Positions 61,753 to 64,000 of a stretch of DNA of 64,000 nucleotides are shown here, piece after piece. The notes beneath the pieces were generated by a model. That model did no database searches. It was given only the letters and a program-made list of their open reading frames with translations, and was not told the origin of the DNA. Numbering within the stretch: the stretch's first letter is position 1; each line of letters opens with the position of its first letter. The DNA comes from Tatumella saanichensis (GTDB lineage: Bacteria; Pseudomonadota; Gammaproteobacteria; Enterobacterales; Enterobacteriaceae), in contig NZ_ATMI01000051.1 in NCBI RefSeq assembly GCF_000439375.1, forward strand, positions 1 to 64,000. The letters are read 5' to 3'. The position numbers and the translations under genes are program-made.

Positions 61753-64000
61753 CCTGCGCCTGCAGGTAGTATTAAATGCGGTTGATAAAATCACCCGCCC
61801 GTTCCGGGCCGCACAATCCAGTACAAAAGGGCTGACTGAGGCTATCAGAAAAAGCCGCGATCAGCTTAAAACATTAAATGAGCAAGCAGGGCGCATAGAT
61901 GGATTCCGTAAAGCCAGCTCACAGCTGGCGGTTACCGGAAATAATCTCCGGGCTGCGCGGGAAGAAGCAGCGAAACTCTCCCGCCAGTTCGCTCAAATCA
62001 ATAAACCTACAGCGCAGCAAGCGCGATTATTACTTCAGGCAAAGAACCGCGTTAATGAGTTGCAGCAGAGCTATAACGGTCTGCGGCAGTCTGTTCAGCG
62101 ACAACGGCTGGCATTAAATAGTGCGGGCATTGATACCAGAAAACTTTCAGATGCTCAGCGCCGGTTAAAAGCAGATACCGGGTCTGCAACTCTGGCTCTG
62201 GCCAGGCAAAAGGAGCAATTAAAGACTCTGGGTGTACGCCAGGCCAAAATAAATGCGGCGCGGGAGAAATACAATACCGGCAATCAACAGCGGGCTATGG
62301 TGGCGGGGATGGGGTTCACCTCAATAGCTACCGGCCGCACAATGTTTAACGACCTGAAACAAACATTGAATGTCGGTTATGACTTTGACGCCATAATGAG
62401 TAAAACCCAGGCAGTCACACGCCTTCAGGATAAGAACAACCCTGAAATGGCAGCACTGCGACAGCAGGCCAGAACGCTCCCCTTAAAGTCAAAATTTACT
62501 GATATGCAGGTAGCTGAGGGGCAGTACTATCTGGGCCGTACCGGATACAGCGCAACGCAAATTCAGGGTGCGATGCCGGGGATCCTTAATCTTGCCACCG
62601 CCGGAGATATCGATCTTGGCACCACTGCGGATATTGCTTCGAATATTCAGACGGCGATGGGTATACCGGCAGAGAAGATGGATCGCGTTGCGGATGTGCT
62701 TACCGCACTGTTCACCCGTAACAATGTTGATATTCCTATGCTGGGTGAATCTCTGAAATATTCTGCTGGTGTTGGCCGTGAATACGGGCAGTCGCTGGAA
62801 ACGATTGCAGCAGCAACCTCGATGCTGGGGAGTACCGGTATTCAGGGAAGCCAGGCCGGTACAGCAATGCGCAGTATATTAAGCCGCCTTGGCACCTCTA
62901 AAGCGGTTGCGAATCTGGGGATCAGCACCAAAGATAATGCCGGAAATATGCGTGATATGGTTGATATTCTGAAGGACATCAACAAAAAAACGGCGGGCAT
63001 GGGTAATATCGATCGTGCACAAATATTTAAAAATATTGCCGGGGTGAATGCTGTCACGGGTTTCAGCATTTTAATGCGTGCCGCCGGGAATGGTTCTTTG
63101 GAAAGGATGCGGGGGAGACCAGGAGAATACGACGGCGAAGCGGCGCGGGTATCAAAAACCATGCTGGATAACATGGCGGGCGATACGACCATGCTCCAGG
63201 CAGCACTGGAAAACATCAGTGTTGAATTATTTGAAAAAAATAATAGCTGGCTGCGAGGGCTGGCTCAATCCATCACTGATGTGTTGCATGGAGTTTCTGA
63301 GTTTTTAAAAGCACACCCTGCATTCAGCAAGGCATTCGTTATTCTCGGTGCAGTCATCGCCGGAGCGACTGCACTTTTTGGTGGTTTAATGTTCGCCATC
63401 GTCGGATTACTGGCCCCGATTACGTTATTACGTTTTCAGTTTTCGATGCTGGGAATTAAAGGCGTCGGAGCGTTTGGACTACTCCGGAAGTCGCTGGGAG
63501 CGGTGGGTTCCGGGATCCTTTGGCTGGGCAAACTGATGTGGGCTAACCCGATACTGGCCGTCATCGGGTTGATTGCCGCCGGGGCTATTTATCTGTGGCA
63601 GAACTGGGAAACACTGGGGCCAAAATTCCAAAGAATGTGGGATGCTATTTCGTCTGCCGTATCCGGAGCCTGGTCTGTTATCAGGCAGACTATCAGCCAG
63701 AAATGGGATGAGATTGTAAATGATATTGCAGCTCTCTCCGTAAAATTTAAACAGGCGGGCGGAGCTATTATTGATGGCATCCTGAGGGGTATTAATGAGA
63801 AGTGGGAGTCACTTAAAAGCAAGCTGACATCAGTGAAAAACTACCTGCCGGACTGGATCACCGGTGGTGATCATTCGTCAGTTAAACCGCAAACAGCAGG
63901 TAATCCCGGAACCTTTGCCGGAATGTATGACAGCGGTGGATATATTCCGCGTGGCCGGTTTGGTATTGCCGGAGAAAATGGCCCGGAAATTATCAGCGGC
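61739..64000 (+). CDS. T: Tail tape measure protein T, partial (runs off the window)
   Basis: 754 codons are open to the window edge. ATG 61739 overlaps the end of E'. N-terminal coiled coils (about 30-190) with many Gln/Arg/Lys, then hydrophobic segments around residues 530-620 and GGYIPRGRFGIAGENGPEII at the window end, all typical of P2 gpT. It sets tail length. Confidence 0.92.
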   Translation, partial: MSDNNLRLQVVLNAVDKITRPFRAAQSSTKGLTEAIRKSRDQLKTLNEQAGRIDGFRKASSQLAVTGNNLRAAREEAAKLSRQFAQINKPTAQQARLLLQAKNRVNELQQSYNGLRQSVQRQRLALNSAGIDTRKLSDAQRRLKADTGSATLALARQKEQLKTLGVRQAKINAAREKYNTGNQQRAMVAGMGFTSIATGRTMFNDLKQTLNVGYDFDAIMSKTQAVTRLQDKNNPEMAALRQQARTLPLKSKFTDMQVAEGQYYLGRTGYSATQIQGAMPGILNLATAGDIDLGTTADIASNIQTAMGIPAEKMDRVADVLTALFTRNNVDIPMLGESLKYSAGVGREYGQSLETIAAATSMLGSTGIQGSQAGTAMRSILSRLGTSKAVANLGISTKDNAGNMRDMVDILKDINKKTAGMGNIDRAQIFKNIAGVNAVTGFSILMRAAGNGSLERMRGRPGEYDGEAARVSKTMLDNMAGDTTMLQAALENISVELFEKNNSWLRGLAQSITDVLHGVSEFLKAHPAFSKAFVILGAVIAGATALFGGLMFAIVGLLAPITLLRFQFSMLGIKGVGAFGLLRKSLGAVGSGILWLGKLMWANPILAVIGLIAAGAIYLWQNWETLGPKFQRMWDAISSAVSGAWSVIRQTISQKWDEIVNDIAALSVKFKQAGGAIIDGILRGINEKWESLKSKLTSVKNYLPDWITGGDHSSVKPQTAGNPGTFAGMYDSGGYIPRGRFGIAGENGPEIISG

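Larger units (their letters stand above)
33441..64000. mobile_element. P2/186-type prophage (right end outside the window)
   Basis: The order att, int, CI, apl, fil, early genes, dam, A, dinI-like, cos, Q-P (minus), O N M L X, lysis, R S V W J I H G FI FII E T is that of P2 and 186. The 186-like CI, Fil, Dam and dinI-like genes place it nearer 186/Fels-2 than P2. All morphogenesis genes seen are open and late-activator sites are present, so the prophage may be functional. U, D and ogr should follow tape measure T outside the window. Confidence 0.93.

Overview
The window is chromosomal DNA of a gammaproteobacterium of the order Enterobacterales. The order rrn operon end, tRNA-Asp, yafC, yafD, mltD, gloB, yafS, rnhA, dnaQ, tRNA-Asp matches the E. 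coli rrnH-aspU to aspV segment, and the proteins are close to their E. coli counterparts. Genus is not determined. yafE is missing, and the dkgB position holds a sugar porter plus a taurine operon.

Layout. 1-650: end of 23S rRNA, 5S rRNA, tRNA-Asp. 0.9-6.2 kb: MFS sugar porter and tauABCD, all on the minus strand. 6.3-12.7 kb: conserved housekeeping block (yafC, yafD, mltD, gloB, yafS, rnhA, dnaQ, second tRNA-Asp). 13.4-21.1 kb: a type VI secretion (T6SS) accessory cluster, with nine tandem copies of a DUF3304-type (Tli1-like) immunity lipoprotein followed by a Tle1-type phospholipase effector. 21.7-27.4 kb: Zn/Cd/Pb efflux ATPase with a divergent MerR regulator, a molybdate/tungstate-type binding protein and permease behind a ModE-like box, a serine hydrolase and a small lipoprotein. 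27.9-33.2 kb: a decayed stretch with hchA (nonsense), a LuxR-type regulator (several lesions), an unknown gene frameshifted at a G tract, an intact orphan hcp, a truncated gene and a frameshifted P4-type integrase.

33.4 kb to the end: a P2/186-type prophage, cut off by the window edge inside the tail tape-measure gene. Its left attachment site is a 45-base copy of the 3' end of ssrA (tmRNA). Gene order is int, CI repressor, Apl/Cox-like, fil, small early genes, dam, replication gene A, an SOS-controlled dinI-like operon, cos, then Q P O N M L X, lysis genes, R S V W J I H G FI FII E/E' T. TGT-N12-ACA late-activator (Ogr-type) sites precede the P/O, V and FI units. A T TTT TTG slippery site lies at the end of E.

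Three A+T-rich cargo loci sit at prophage boundaries: an ATPase+HNH (Septu/PtuAB-like) pair between att and int, a single HNH protein between cos and Q, and a second, dissimilar ATPase+HNH pair between S and V. An unrecognised 179-residue protein overlapping a 48-residue gene sits between the dinI-like gene and cos. The two most unusual parts of the window are the mosaic nine-copy immunity array, whose spacers carry relics of the effector gene start, and the prophage with several probable anti-phage cassettes.
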